Positions 35,885 through 45,064 of a DNA stretch of 64,000 nt are shown piece after piece. Numbering within the stretch: the stretch's first letter is position 1; each line of letters opens with the position of its first letter. Source of the DNA: Chryseobacterium vaccae (lineage in GTDB: Bacteria > Bacteroidota > Bacteroidia > Flavobacteriales > Weeksellaceae); contig NZ_VSWH01000001.1 in NCBI RefSeq assembly GCF_009602705.1, forward strand, positions 434,001 to 498,000, written 5' to 3'. The position numbers and the translations under genes were made by a program. Below the pieces are notes generated by a model, which worked only from the letters and a program-made list of their open reading frames with translations, did not search any database and was not told the origin of the DNA.

Positions 35885-36682
35885 ATGAAAACAATTTTTA
35901 TAACAGGTGCTTCCACAGGATTAGGAAAAGCAGCAGCACAGTTATTTCAGAGCAGAGGATGGAAAATTATTGCAACAATGAGAAATCCTGAAGCGGCCGG
36001 AGAATTAGCCGGATTAGAAAATGTGACGGTTCTCCCGCTGGATGTAACCAATCTGGAGCAGATCCGGTCTACGGTAAGCAAAGCTATAAACCTTGGTGAA
36101 GTGGATGTGGTTTTTAATAATGCAGGATATGGTCTTATCGGTCCTTTGGAGGCATTGACAGATGAACAGATTCTGAAACAGCTGGATACCAATCTTTTGG
36201 GAGTGATTCGTGTTACACAGGCTTTTATTCCGTATTTCAGAGAGAAAAAGAACGGGGTGTTTATTTCCACAACGTCTATTGGAGGATTGATTGCATTTCC
36301 TTTCGGATCCACTTACCATGCTACCAAATGGGCTTTAGAAGGCTGGAGCGAGAGTATGGCTTTTGAACTTGATCCATTCGGAATAACCATCAAAACGGTT
36401 TCTCCGGGCGGTATTAAGACAGATTTTGCAGGACGTTCCTTAGACTCAGCAGTAAGTCCTGCTTATGAAGGAATGCTCAATTCCATGTTTTCCAATATGG
36501 AAGGCATGATGGAAACAGCTTCTTCACCGGAACAGATTGCAGAAGTGGTATATGAAGCTGCTACAGATGGAAAGAAAAAACTGAGATATGTAGCAGGAGA
36601 GGATGCTAAGGCTTTATATGCCCAACGTCTTGAATTGGGAGATGAGGCATTCAGGGAACAGCTGGGAAAACAGTTTCTTTAA
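35885..36682 (+). CDS. Short-chain dehydrogenase/reductase
   Basis: The 265-residue classical SDR has the NAD(P) motif TGASTGLG (residues 6-13), structural NNAGYG, catalytic Ser in STTSIGG and Tyr-x3-Lys in STYHATKWALEGW. Such enzymes oxidise or reduce alcohols, sugars or steroids. The substrate is not evident. It is divergent from the SNF2 gene with 143 bp between the chosen starts, and is followed 74 bp downstream by an AraC regulator, which may control it: AraC/SDR pairs are common. Confidence 0.93.
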   Translation: MKTIFITGASTGLGKAAAQLFQSRGWKIIATMRNPEAAGELAGLENVTVLPLDVTNLEQIRSTVSKAINLGEVDVVFNNAGYGLIGPLEALTDEQILKQLDTNLLGVIRVTQAFIPYFREKKNGVFISTTSIGGLIAFPFGSTYHATKWALEGWSESMAFELDPFGITIKTVSPGGIKTDFAGRSLDSAVSPAYEGMLNSMFSNMEGMMETASSPEQIAEVVYEAATDGKKKLRYVAGEDAKALYAQRLELGDEAFREQLGKQFL

Positions 36683-36756
36683 ATAAACCTATAAATAACA
36701 GCATAGACGCTTGATTTATGCTGTTTTTAAACCTAATAATTTTTTATCTTTATAGT

Positions 36757-37671
36757 ATGGAAAAGAAAGAACACATTCCGCTGAAAATCTCATCCATATC
36801 AGAACTGCACAACATGTTACAGCTTGCCAAGCCGCTTCATCCTCTGGTGAGCCTGATAGACAATTCCACAATGAAGATCAATAAGGAATTGTTGAACCGA
36901 AGTTTTATTATGAATTTCTATAAGATCTCCTACAAATTTTCGGAGAATGGAAAGATGGGATATGGGCAGGGATATTATGATTTTAATGAAGGAGGTATGA
37001 TGTTCACATCACCAGGACAGATCCTTTTTACTGATACAGAAGCAGAGTACTGCGGGTATACAATACTGATACATCCTGACTTTATCCGTAACTATCCTTT
37101 GGCAAAAAACATTAAAAAATTCGGTTTCTTTTCTTATGATACCAATGAAGCCCTTCATCTGTCTGATCAGGAAAAAACAATTATTACAGGACTTCTGGAT
37201 AATATAAAAAATGAGCTTAATACTGCCATAGATGAAATCAGTCAGGATGTGATTGTTTCCTATATTGAAGTTTTGCTGAATTACAGCAACCGCTTTTATA
37301 AGAGACAGTTTATCACAAGGAAAACCGTGGGAGGTGACTTGTTGTCTAAAATGGAAACGATTCTAGATGATTATTTCAATCAGCAGGAAACCCTTACCAA
37401 TGGTCTTCCGACAGTGGAATATCTGGCATCCAGTCTTCACCTTTCACCGCATTATCTTAGTGATATGCTTCGTAACCTTACTGGGCAGAATGCTCAGCAG
37501 CATATTCATGAAAAGCTTATCGAAAAAGCAAAGGAATACCTTATTTCAACCAGTTTTTCAGTATCAGAGGTGGCCTATGCATTGGGATTTGAGCATCCGC
37601 AGTCATTTAATAAGCTGTTCAAAAAGAAAACAGACAAGACACCGTTAAGCTTCAGACAATCGTTCAACTAA
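36757..37671 (+). CDS. AraC-family transcriptional regulator
   Basis: The ATG at 36757 gives 304 residues. The frame is open to 36718, but the added 13 residues are hydrophobic and precede a TATCTTTA-like promoter box. The N-terminal sensor region (about 1-190) has no clear cupin signature. The C-terminal HTH pair (about 205-304) reads VEYLASSLHLSPHYLSDMLRNLTGQ and SFSVSEVAYALGFEHPQSFNKLFKKKTDKTPLSFR. It lies 74 bp after the SDR gene on the same strand. The ligand is unknown. Confidence 0.9.
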   Translation: MEKKEHIPLKISSISELHNMLQLAKPLHPLVSLIDNSTMKINKELLNRSFIMNFYKISYKFSENGKMGYGQGYYDFNEGGMMFTSPGQILFTDTEAEYCGYTILIHPDFIRNYPLAKNIKKFGFFSYDTNEALHLSDQEKTIITGLLDNIKNELNTAIDEISQDVIVSYIEVLLNYSNRFYKRQFITRKTVGGDLLSKMETILDDYFNQQETLTNGLPTVEYLASSLHLSPHYLSDMLRNLTGQNAQQHIHEKLIEKAKEYLISTSFSVSEVAYALGFEHPQSFNKLFKKKTDKTPLSFRQSFN

Positions 37672-37731
37672 TCTATAGATTTACCCATAAAAAATGCAAG
37701 TAATATGCGAAGGATATTAAATAAAATGATA

Positions 37732-37739
37732 TATTTTTG
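37732..37739 (+). promoter_or_regulatory. TATTTTTG -7 box before the KAS III-like gene
   Basis: Exact TAnnTTTG match, 89 bp upstream of the ATG at 37829, inside the 157-bp gap after the AraC gene. Confidence 0.4.
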
Positions 37740-37828
37740 ATTCAGATACAATTTGGAGATAATTTACGTTATATTTATAGACCAATTCAATTCAATGATG
37801 AAAAGAATTAAAAAGGAATATAACTTTC

Positions 37829-38887
37829 ATGACAAGCAAAATAATAGGAGTAGGAAACTATATTCCGCCGGAAACCATTACTAATTTATTTTTTGATCAG
37901 CATCATTTTATCAATAAAAGCGGCGAATCATTAAAAGAGACTAATGCCGTTATAGCCCAAAAGCTTAAAGAGATCACGGGAATAGAAGAAAGGAGGTATG
38001 CCTCCAGCCATCAGGTCACCTCAGATTTAGGATTGATAGCAGCCCAGCAGGCCATAGAAGATTCAAAAATAGATCCTGAAACATTAGATTACATCATTTT
38101 TGCCCATAATTTCGGAGATGTCCGTTTCGGGACGGTTCAGTCTGATACAGTTCCCAGTCTGGCTGCCAGGGTAAAGCATCTTTTAAAGATTAAAAATAAC
38201 TTTTGTGTAGCCTATGATGTGCTTTTCGGCTGTCCCGGATGGATAGAAGGCGTAATACAGGCCAATGCTTTTATAAAATCAGGGATTGCCAAGCGCTGTC
38301 TGGTTATTGGTGCAGAAACTCTTTCCAGAGTGGTAGATATTCATGACAGAGACAGTATGATTTATGCTGATGGTGCCGGAGCAGTTATTCTGGAAGCATG
38401 CAACAATGAAAGCGGTATACAGTCTCACTTGTCCGCATCCTATACCCTTAATGAAAAAGATTATCTGTATTTCGGAAAGTCATACAATAATGAAAGCTGC
38501 CCAGATACAAAATATATCAAGATGGATGGCCGGAAAATCTATGAATTTGCTCTGATAAATGTACCTGAAGCCATGAAATTGTGCCTTGAAAAAAGTGGCT
38601 TCTCCATTGACAGTGTCAACAAGATTATCATCCATCAGGCTAACGAAAAAATGGATGAAGCCATTGTAAAGCGTTTTTATCAGCTTCATAACCAACCGAT
38701 GCCGGAAAATATTATGCCGATGGTTATTGAAAAGTTAGGGAACAGCAGTGTTGCCACAATTCCTTCTCTGTTGAAGATGATTTTAAATGGAGAACTTCCT
38801 TCCCATCAGATCCGGAGAGATGAGGTTGTTTTATTTGCTTCTGTAGGTGCAGGAATGAATGTTAATGCATTTGTCTATAAGTTCTGA
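37829..38887 (+). CDS. 3-oxoacyl-ACP synthase III-like condensing enzyme
   Basis: The 352-residue thiolase-fold protein has the KAS III triad: Cys135 (VLFGCPGWIEG), His269 (IIHQANEKM) and Asn305 (KLGNSSVATIP). It also has MIYADGAGAVILE and a closing SVGAGMNVNAFVYKF. KAS III enzymes condense acyl-CoA with malonyl-ACP. Stand-alone members outside the fab cluster often make head-to-head lipids, polyketide starters or flexirubin-type pigments. With no acyl carrier or reductase next to it, the specific product is unknown. A terminator follows. Confidence 0.9.
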   Translation: MTSKIIGVGNYIPPETITNLFFDQHHFINKSGESLKETNAVIAQKLKEITGIEERRYASSHQVTSDLGLIAAQQAIEDSKIDPETLDYIIFAHNFGDVRFGTVQSDTVPSLAARVKHLLKIKNNFCVAYDVLFGCPGWIEGVIQANAFIKSGIAKRCLVIGAETLSRVVDIHDRDSMIYADGAGAVILEACNNESGIQSHLSASYTLNEKDYLYFGKSYNNESCPDTKYIKMDGRKIYEFALINVPEAMKLCLEKSGFSIDSVNKIIIHQANEKMDEAIVKRFYQLHNQPMPENIMPMVIEKLGNSSVATIPSLLKMILNGELPSHQIRRDEVVLFASVGAGMNVNAFVYKF

Positions 38888-38916
38888 TCCTCTAAAAAAT
38901 ATATTTTTGCAATATC

Positions 38917-38952
38917 CGGGACTGTCTTTTTTAGGCAGTCCCGATACTTTTA
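38917..38952 (+). terminator. Terminator of the KAS III-like gene
   Basis: Stem CGGGACTGTC/GGCAGTCCCG (one T-G pair), 7-nt loop, with a short T-rich tail (ATACTTTTA). Confidence 0.75.
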
Positions 38953-39129
38953 GGTCTCCTAAATATTGATGTTGCCTTTTCATAAAATAAGGTTTCCTTT
39001 TGACATAAAAAATACCTGATTTCCGGTATAAAAAAATACTTTTTTTTAAGGATTGATGATCGTTGAGGTAAAATATAGATTTGTCATAAAAAACACTTCA
39101 TTATAAATCACTTCAGTAAACTTAAAAAA

Positions 39130-40125
39130 ATGAAAAAGCTAAACTTTATTTTATTTGCTGTTATCGGGGTAATGGGATACGCCCAGCCTTCGATAACGAG
39201 AGCAGGAGTAGATCGTATTAACGTTCCTATTACATTCCGGGCTGATGATTTTACAGCTACTTCTATCAGTGCAGGACCTGCGGGAGCTAATATGACCTGG
39301 AACTTTTCTGCATACAACGCAGTGAATGTCACAACATACACTACCAATGCCTGTCCGGGGCAGGCCAATTGTTTCAGGTTTCCCGGAGCTAACAGAATCA
39401 CTAAGCCGGCACAGGCAGAAGTTTATGAGTTTGTCTCCATGACAGATACAGAAGCAACGATGCTCGGAACCTATTCTGGACCGACTGTAGGGGAAGGAAC
39501 CTCAACCTATACTGATCCATTAATCGAATATAAGTTTCCGATTACTTATCAGCAGCAGTTTGATGATACGTATCAGTTCAACGGAGTTTCTGCAACAAGC
39601 AATATGAGTGAGTCGGGGCAAGTATCCTTTGTTGCGGATGGTTACGGAACAGTGATTACCCCCGTTGGGACTTTTTCCAATGTGATGAGGGTTAAAAGAA
39701 TAAGATCAGCCACACAAACTATTCCGGGATTACCCCCGGCAACCTATAACCTTGAATCCTATCAATGGATCAGCCAGAATGAAGGAGTTGTGTTGAGTTT
39801 TACGATCAATACTGCTACTTTCAATGGAAGTTCCACTACTACAAAATTAATGTCTTACCTTGTTCCAGGGTCTTTATCAACTGCGGAAACAAAAAGCAGA
39901 TCATCAGATATTGCAGTATATCCAAATCCAAGTGCAGATTTTGTTACCTTAAAATCAAAAGAAGATATTAAAAAGATAACGGTTAATTCTTTGGATGGAA
40001 AAGTCATGCTGACAGCTGAAAACAGTAGAAATATTGATATTTCAGGCTTGCCTAAAGGGGTATACATTTTACAGGGAACCTTAAAGAACGGAACTTCAGT
40101 ATCGAAAAAAGTAATTAAAAAATAA
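39130..40125 (+). CDS. Secreted protein with T9SS C-terminal sorting domain
   Basis: The 331-residue product has a signal peptide (MKKLNFILFAVIGVMGYAQ). The central 230 residues are beta-rich with Thr/Ser-rich stretches and no family I recognise; they contain CPGQANCFRFP, in which two Cys could pair, and GYGTVITPVGTFSNVMRVKR. The last 75 residues (VYPNPSADFVTLKSKEDI ... GVYILQGTLKNGTSVSKKVIKK) are a type A T9SS sorting domain, so it is delivered to the cell surface. Its gene stands alone. Confidence 0.88.
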   Translation: MKKLNFILFAVIGVMGYAQPSITRAGVDRINVPITFRADDFTATSISAGPAGANMTWNFSAYNAVNVTTYTTNACPGQANCFRFPGANRITKPAQAEVYEFVSMTDTEATMLGTYSGPTVGEGTSTYTDPLIEYKFPITYQQQFDDTYQFNGVSATSNMSESGQVSFVADGYGTVITPVGTFSNVMRVKRIRSATQTIPGLPPATYNLESYQWISQNEGVVLSFTINTATFNGSSTTTKLMSYLVPGSLSTAETKSRSSDIAVYPNPSADFVTLKSKEDIKKITVNSLDGKVMLTAENSRNIDISGLPKGVYILQGTLKNGTSVSKKVIKK

Positions 40126-40263
40126 AGAGAATTTCATAGGTCAGAAATTAAACTATATGAATCTGAAAATTTTATATTCGATTGTGGGACTGATCAGGAG
40201 AATGTATCCTGGCAGATGAAAACTTGAGTTTAAAAAAACTCCGTTTTCGAAAGTGGTTTTTAA

Positions 40264-40310
40264 AGGAATGGAGCTGACGGAATTTTCTGACAGCTCTTTC
40301 CGTTTTCACA
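40264..40310 (+). terminator. Possible terminator downstream of the T9SS gene
   Basis: GGAATGGAGCTG faces CAGCTCTTTCC around an inner GCTG/CAGC foldback, and the stem ends in a short GTTTT. The stem has an unpaired base, and it lies 138 bp after the stop, so the call is tentative. Confidence 0.4.
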
Positions 40311-40403
40311 AAGACCGCCTGAAATCCATACATCTAAAAAATAGATGATGTATTGATTCTTAATTGTATTTTTGAGAAGAGATTCCTGATTCTCAACACA
40401 ATA

Positions 40404-42494
40404 ATGATAAAAAATATTGCTAATAAAACTATCCCGGATATGATAAGCAGATTAAAAAACGATGTAACACAGCCGTGCAGGCCCATAAAGTTTCTACAAA
40501 AAATCAGTTTTCTGATGATGGTCATTTTTACGGGGCTTTTATGTGAAGCACAGCTGCCTCTTAATCACAAGGCTTACCATGACAGTCTTTATTCAGTATT
40601 CCGGACTCAGAAAAATGACAGTGCAAAAGCCAGAACAGCGTTTCAGCTGGCTCATTACTGGGCAGTAAAAAGAGATCAGAAGAAGGCAGAAAAATATCTT
40701 GCTGCCGGAAGATCCTGTTTTAAAGATAACCGTTTTCTACTTGGGATGTATTATAGCAGTGTCATTGAAGTATACCTGGATACAGACCCCGTTAAAACCC
40801 GTAAAGCTCTTCATAAAGCCGATTCACTGCTTTCTGTATTTCATTCTTCAGATGCTTATTATACGCTGGCAAGATCCTGGTACAGTGAAGCGATCAATGC
40901 CCAAAAAGTAAACGATGAGAAGAAAGCCCTGGAAATTATTATCAACAAAGTAATTCCTTTGGTTAAAAAAAGCGGAAAACAAGATTCTCTGGCCATGTTC
41001 TATTCACAGGTGGGAATTTTGTTGATGAATTCGGACCAACTGGAGAATGCAGAAGAGTATTTTTCCAGAATCATTGAGATGAAAAGCAGCCTTCCGGCTA
41101 ACAGCAACATTCTGGTGAGGGCTTATATTTATTCGGCAGAAGCATTTGTGTATGGCAAGAAACTTTCACAAGCCAAATCCAGACTGGATAAAGCCTGGGA
41201 AATACTGGCCAAAAATCCGGAATCCACAGATTACGGGGATTATTATAAAGTAACAGGGAACTATTTTGAAAAGACAGGAAAGCATGATGAAGCTATCCGC
41301 TATTATGACAAAGGGATAGAATTTGCAAAAAGTATTGAGGATACCTACCTGGAAAGTGATCTTGTGAGATACCGTTTAGGTCTTCTTTTTGAAACCAAAC
41401 AGTATGATCAGGCTAAGAAAATGCTGAATCAGGTGATGCTTAGCAGCCGGTATATGGTAGATCTGGATAACAGAAAAGAAGTGTATGGACAGATGGCCAA
41501 AGTTTCTCATGCATTAGGTCAGGATACTGAAGCCTATCAATGGCAGCTGAAATACAGCTCATTGAGCGACAGCCTGCATGTAGCCCGTTCGGATGAAGAT
41601 ATTGCGGAGATAGAAGCAAAATTTAAAAACTCTGAAAAAGAAAAAACAATAGCCCGGCTTCAGGCTGATAAAAAGCAAAGTGAACTGAACAGTAAAAACC
41701 ATAAACTAACCAGCTGGATATTAGGAATAACGGTTACCACGCTTCTGATAGGGGTTCTTTTTCTGGCCTATTATTATAAAAGTGCAAAAAAGCTGGCGAA
41801 ACAGAAAGAAATTAATCATGAACAGCATTTGAAAGAAATGGAAAATCAGCACCGGCTGACTCTTGTTCAGGCGATGCTGGGAGCGGAAGAACGCGAGCGC
41901 CAGAGGATAGGGCGTGATCTGCATGATGGCTTGGGAGGAATGCTGGCAGGAATTAAAATGAATCTTTCCCAGCAGCCTCAATCAGAATATCATAACCTGA
42001 ACATAGTCATCAGCAGACTGGATGAATCAGTAACAGAACTCAGACGTATCGCGAGGAATATGATGCCGGAAAGTCTTTTGAAAATCGGGTTGGAAACTGC
42101 CTTGCGCGACCTTTGTGAATTACTGCAAAATGATGATACCGAGATTGAATTCCAGGCTATAGACATAGATGAAAATATTCCGGCTGCCACACAGATGCAT
42201 ATTTATCGTATTGTTCAGGAGCTGCTTTCCAATGCCGTACGTCACGGTAAACCTTCGCATATCATCCTTCAATGCAGCCAGAACCATAACAGGTTTTACA
42301 TTACGGCAGAAGATGACGGAGCCGGATTTGATACCAGCCTGATCGAAAAAAGTCCGGGAATTGGTCTCAGCAATATAAAAAACAGAATCGCTTATCTCAA
42401 AGGAACTATGGAGATTGTATCTGCTGAAAATGAAGGAACGGTCATTAATATCGAGCTTGATGTAGAGGCAGGAAGTCAAAATAGGGTAGTCTGA
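40404..42494 (+). CDS. Sensor histidine kinase with N-terminal TPR repeats (HisKA_3 type)
   Basis: The ATG at 40404 gives 696 residues. A later ATG at 40440 is also possible, and both precede a signal-like segment (FLQKISFLMMVIFTGLLCEAQ). About 70-420 is a chain of TPR-like helices in the periplasm (for example ARTAFQLAHYWAVKRDQKKAEKYL), then one transmembrane helix (SWILGITVTTLLIGVLFLAYYY), a coiled coil, the HisKA_3 motif ERQRIGRDLHDGLGG and the HATPase block VQELLSNAVRHGK...DDGAGFD. Kinases of this type phosphorylate LuxR-type regulators. None is adjacent, so it is an orphan here. Confidence 0.93.
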   Translation: MIKNIANKTIPDMISRLKNDVTQPCRPIKFLQKISFLMMVIFTGLLCEAQLPLNHKAYHDSLYSVFRTQKNDSAKARTAFQLAHYWAVKRDQKKAEKYLAAGRSCFKDNRFLLGMYYSSVIEVYLDTDPVKTRKALHKADSLLSVFHSSDAYYTLARSWYSEAINAQKVNDEKKALEIIINKVIPLVKKSGKQDSLAMFYSQVGILLMNSDQLENAEEYFSRIIEMKSSLPANSNILVRAYIYSAEAFVYGKKLSQAKSRLDKAWEILAKNPESTDYGDYYKVTGNYFEKTGKHDEAIRYYDKGIEFAKSIEDTYLESDLVRYRLGLLFETKQYDQAKKMLNQVMLSSRYMVDLDNRKEVYGQMAKVSHALGQDTEAYQWQLKYSSLSDSLHVARSDEDIAEIEAKFKNSEKEKTIARLQADKKQSELNSKNHKLTSWILGITVTTLLIGVLFLAYYYKSAKKLAKQKEINHEQHLKEMENQHRLTLVQAMLGAEERERQRIGRDLHDGLGGMLAGIKMNLSQQPQSEYHNLNIVISRLDESVTELRRIARNMMPESLLKIGLETALRDLCELLQNDDTEIEFQAIDIDENIPAATQMHIYRIVQELLSNAVRHGKPSHIILQCSQNHNRFYITAEDDGAGFDTSLIEKSPGIGLSNIKNRIAYLKGTMEIVSAENEGTVINIELDVEAGSQNRVV

Positions 42495-42505
42495 TAATCC
42501 GGTTG

Positions 42506-43708
42506 TTATCCCTGAAAATTCAGCACTGATTTGAAGGTCTCAGTACGCTCTGCCGGACTAACTTTTGTAAGAATGATAGATTCACAGTCATTAAATCTGG
42601 CAAAACGTTTCACGGATTCGATAAAAGGCTCAACCCATATATCTATATTGATACGGGTATTTTCAATATGCAGATGGATAAGTTCAAGACGTTTGTCCTT
42701 TCTGTGAGCTTTACAATCTACACGGCCGATAAAGGTGTCTCCGGACAGGATAGGTAAACAGAAATAACCATACTGTCTTTTTTCCTGTGGAGTGTAGCAC
42801 TCAAGGCGGAAATCAAAATTAAAAACCTGGCTGATACGGTCCCTGTGAATAATAGAATTGTCAAAGGGGGATAGCAGATGTATTCCCGCAGTTGGTTTTT
42901 TGAATGTTTTTTCGAGCAGTGTAGTTTGTATAAAAACAGATGGCATCCCTTCAATAGCTACCTTCTGAATACTTCCTTCCTGAAGCATGGACTGTAAAAC
43001 TTCATTGATATTTTTCTTCAATATTTCCCCTTTTCTGAGATGGGTAATTTGTTTTAAGGTAGTAAAACCATAAGCCCGGAGGTGTGTTTTTACAAGATAT
43101 TCTGCCATTTCCATTGGAGAAGGTTCTGTGGTATTAACGGTTGAGGGAAGTACTCTCTCACAGAGGTCATACATTTTCTGCATGCCGTTTCGCCCGCAGA
43201 TCATCAGGTCTCCCTGCATAAAGAGTCTTTCCAAAGCCAGTTTTGTCGGTTTCCAGTTCCACCAGCTTCCGGGCTTTTTGGTTTCACTTTCAAAATCTCT
43301 TGCTCTTTTAGGGCCTTCAATACGGATCACATCAAGAACATGCTGCATTACTTCGGGATTGGCGTTATAATAATGAGATTCACTGTGCTTAATGCTATTC
43401 ATCCGGGGTAAAACAAAACGAAAATCCCTCATGGGAAGATAAGAAGCTGCATGAAACCAATATTCAAACACTTTACGTTCTTCTACCAATTCTTCCAGGT
43501 AATCCGGCTGATAATCCGGAATTCTTGTCCAGAGTGTATGATGATGGGCACGCTCAACCATTGAGAGCGTATCGATCTGTATGTACCCGAGATGCTCCAA
43601 AGCATTAAGTACTGCTTTTTTCCCTTTCCCGAACGGAAGAGGCTTTGTTAATCCCTGACTTTCCAATGTTGCACGTTGTAATTGCTGCAGCGTTAATTCT
43701 TTTCTCAT
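42506..43708 (-). CDS. YcaQ/AlkX-like winged-helix DNA glycosylase family protein
   Basis: The ATG at 43708 (MRKELTLQQLQRATLESQGL) gives 400 residues. The frame extends to 43780, but that stretch has no family features. The protein matches the HTH_42/YcaQ family with FGKGKKAVLNALEHLGYIQIDTLSMVERAHHHTLWTR, and the Gln44-Ile-Asp46 (QxD) motif is the one linked to catalysis in E. coli YcaQ, which unhooks interstrand crosslinks. Later blocks include YWFHAASYLPM and LLSPFDNSIIHRDR. It is convergent with the histidine kinase gene, with an 11-bp gap. Confidence 0.9.
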   Translation of the reverse strand: MRKELTLQQLQRATLESQGLTKPLPFGKGKKAVLNALEHLGYIQIDTLSMVERAHHHTLWTRIPDYQPDYLEELVEERKVFEYWFHAASYLPMRDFRFVLPRMNSIKHSESHYYNANPEVMQHVLDVIRIEGPKRARDFESETKKPGSWWNWKPTKLALERLFMQGDLMICGRNGMQKMYDLCERVLPSTVNTTEPSPMEMAEYLVKTHLRAYGFTTLKQITHLRKGEILKKNINEVLQSMLQEGSIQKVAIEGMPSVFIQTTLLEKTFKKPTAGIHLLSPFDNSIIHRDRISQVFNFDFRLECYTPQEKRQYGYFCLPILSGDTFIGRVDCKAHRKDKRLELIHLHIENTRINIDIWVEPFIESVKRFARFNDCESIILTKVSPAERTETFKSVLNFQG

Positions 43709-44011
43709 AGTTAAAGTAATATACTCATATTTCCTGGTATCAATGGTAAATGTAAAATGAATTATTTTTATCATAATCATTTTGGAAGATGAACAAGTAT
43801 GAAGCAGCTTATTTTTAAAACGTCTTCATGGATAAACTATATAAATAATGCATCTTCTGCATTATTGAATAATTTACCAGCTTCTTATCGTATTGAGTAG
43901 GGCGAAAATGGAGTGTAAGAGATTAATTTTCTTTTTTTAATTGTATAGCCTTGTAAACTGACAAACCTTTGAAAAAACCAATAGATAAAATTATTACCGA
44001 ACATTGTATAG

Positions 44012-44083
44012 TAGCCCCACCAGGAATCGAACCTGGATCTAAAGTTTAGGAAACTTCTATTCTATCCATTGAACTATGGGGCC
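44012..44083 (-). tRNA. tRNA-Arg (anticodon CCT)
   Basis: On the minus strand a 72-nt cloverleaf folds with acceptor GGCCCCA/TGGGGCT (G-T at the first pair), T arm CCAGG-TTCGATT-CCTGG and anticodon loop TTCCTAA in a GAAGT/ACTTT stem, so the anticodon is CCT, which reads AGG. The discriminator base is A, and CCA is not encoded. Confidence 0.93.
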
Positions 44084-44191
44084 TGTAAATGTTTAAAATT
44101 ACAAATTATTTGAACAAAGACAATCATATATTTAATACACTAAAGTATATTATTGCCTGCCTTTTTCAGCATTTGTTATTGCATGAAATAA

Positions 44192-44221
44192 AATAGTCGG
44201 AAGACCAATCTTCCGACTATT
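44192..44221 (-). terminator. Terminator after the T9SS-tail fragment
   Basis: Perfect 13-bp stem AATAGTCGGAAGA/TCTTCCGACTATT, loop CCAA, with a weak T-rich tail on the minus strand (TTTATTTC). Confidence 0.7.
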
Positions 44222-44241
44222 ACTGGATTAATTTTTAGTAT

Positions 44242-44496
44242 TTACTTTTTGATGATTTTTTTTATTGTGGTCCTATTATTGTTGGTTGATATCTTTAAAA
44301 TATACTCACCTTTTACCAAATTATTTAAATTAATTGTCTTCTCATTAAAAGTACCCTTATTAACTAATTTTCCCGAAATATCATAGAGCTCAAAAGATTT
44401 TAAATTTTCGCCCTTGATAGTAATTATACTGGTAAATGGAGAGGAGCTGATCCGCAATTCCCCATAAAAATTAGACCGTTTGCATCTAAAAACTTT
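44242..44496 (-). pseudogene. Remnant of a T9SS-exported protein: C-terminal sorting domain only
   Basis: The minus-strand frame from a TAG at 44497-44499 to the stop at 44242 encodes about 84 residues matching a type A T9SS tail (NFYGELRISSSPF ... FELYDISGKLVNKGTFNEKTINLNNLVKGEYILKISTNNNRTTIKKIIKK). It has no ATG; a TTG at 44457 exists inside the domain. No signal peptide or passenger precedes it. A second frame from an ATG at 44504 (MNRKFLDANGLIF) overlaps its start, hinting at a frameshift. A sorting tail cannot work alone, so this is best read as the leftover of a deleted gene. Confidence 0.75.
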
Positions 44497-44573
44497 CTAT
44501 TCATTGTGTGTTGTTTTTTAGATTTTTCCATACAAAAGACTATTGTAATTTATAGTATACTTATTTCCGTACC

Positions 44574-44603
44574 AAAAAAAGAATCCGCTCTTTAGAAGCG
44601 GAT
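44574..44603 (-). terminator. Orphan minus-strand terminator
   Basis: Stem ATCCGCT/AGCGGAT (44583-44589, 44597-44603), with seven T residues at once on the minus strand (44574-44580). No gene lies upstream of it on that strand. Confidence 0.7.
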
Positions 44604-44642
44604 CCAATAGATAATACATCTCATTTTTTTAATTAGACAACA

Positions 44643-44673
44643 ATAAAAAAGCACAGCCGACAATGCTGTGCTT
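44643..44673 (-). terminator. Second orphan minus-strand terminator
   Basis: Perfect 9-bp stem AAGCACAGC/GCTGTGCTT, loop of 7 nt, then a T6 tract on the minus strand. A weaker T tract exists on the plus strand. Confidence 0.75.
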
Positions 44674-45064
44674 AAATTTTTATTTCAAATTTAATTGCAA
44701 TTTCAAAGCTGAAAAAGACAAAAAATGTTTTCACTTCAGTTGTATTACATAGTAAATGTAGTGATATTTTTAATACGATACATGAATTAAATGTTAAAAT
44801 TTGCAGTCTTTTTTACAGCTCATTTCTAAATCCTGAAAAAATCTGAAAATTTCCTATCTTTAAACCATCAAACTCGCTTTGTAAAATATTACCCCCTATT
44901 TCAGATGCATATTGTATTCTGAATACTAAAGGTTCAGATTCCCTGAGCCATTATTATCTATTTTTTAAACGGAAATATCAGAAAACTACTTTCTGCTATT
45001 TTAAACTGAACAGCTGTCTGCAATAGATGCTGAAGCTGTCAGCAATATTATTAAAAAAATTATT

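Larger units (their letters stand above)
44497..45064. other. Gene-poor stretch with two minus-strand terminators
   Basis: No protein gene is convincing between the T9SS remnant and 45065. Two terminator hairpins oriented for the minus strand lie at 44574-44603 and 44643-44673, but no minus-strand gene feeds either. The remaining 390 bp are AT-rich with no repeat that I recognise. The pattern suggests deletion of genes that once ended here. Confidence 0.6.

Noticed and set aside
44242..44457. Treating the T9SS tail as an intact small gene
   Set aside because: It has only a TTG inside the domain, no signal peptide and no passenger, so it cannot be exported.
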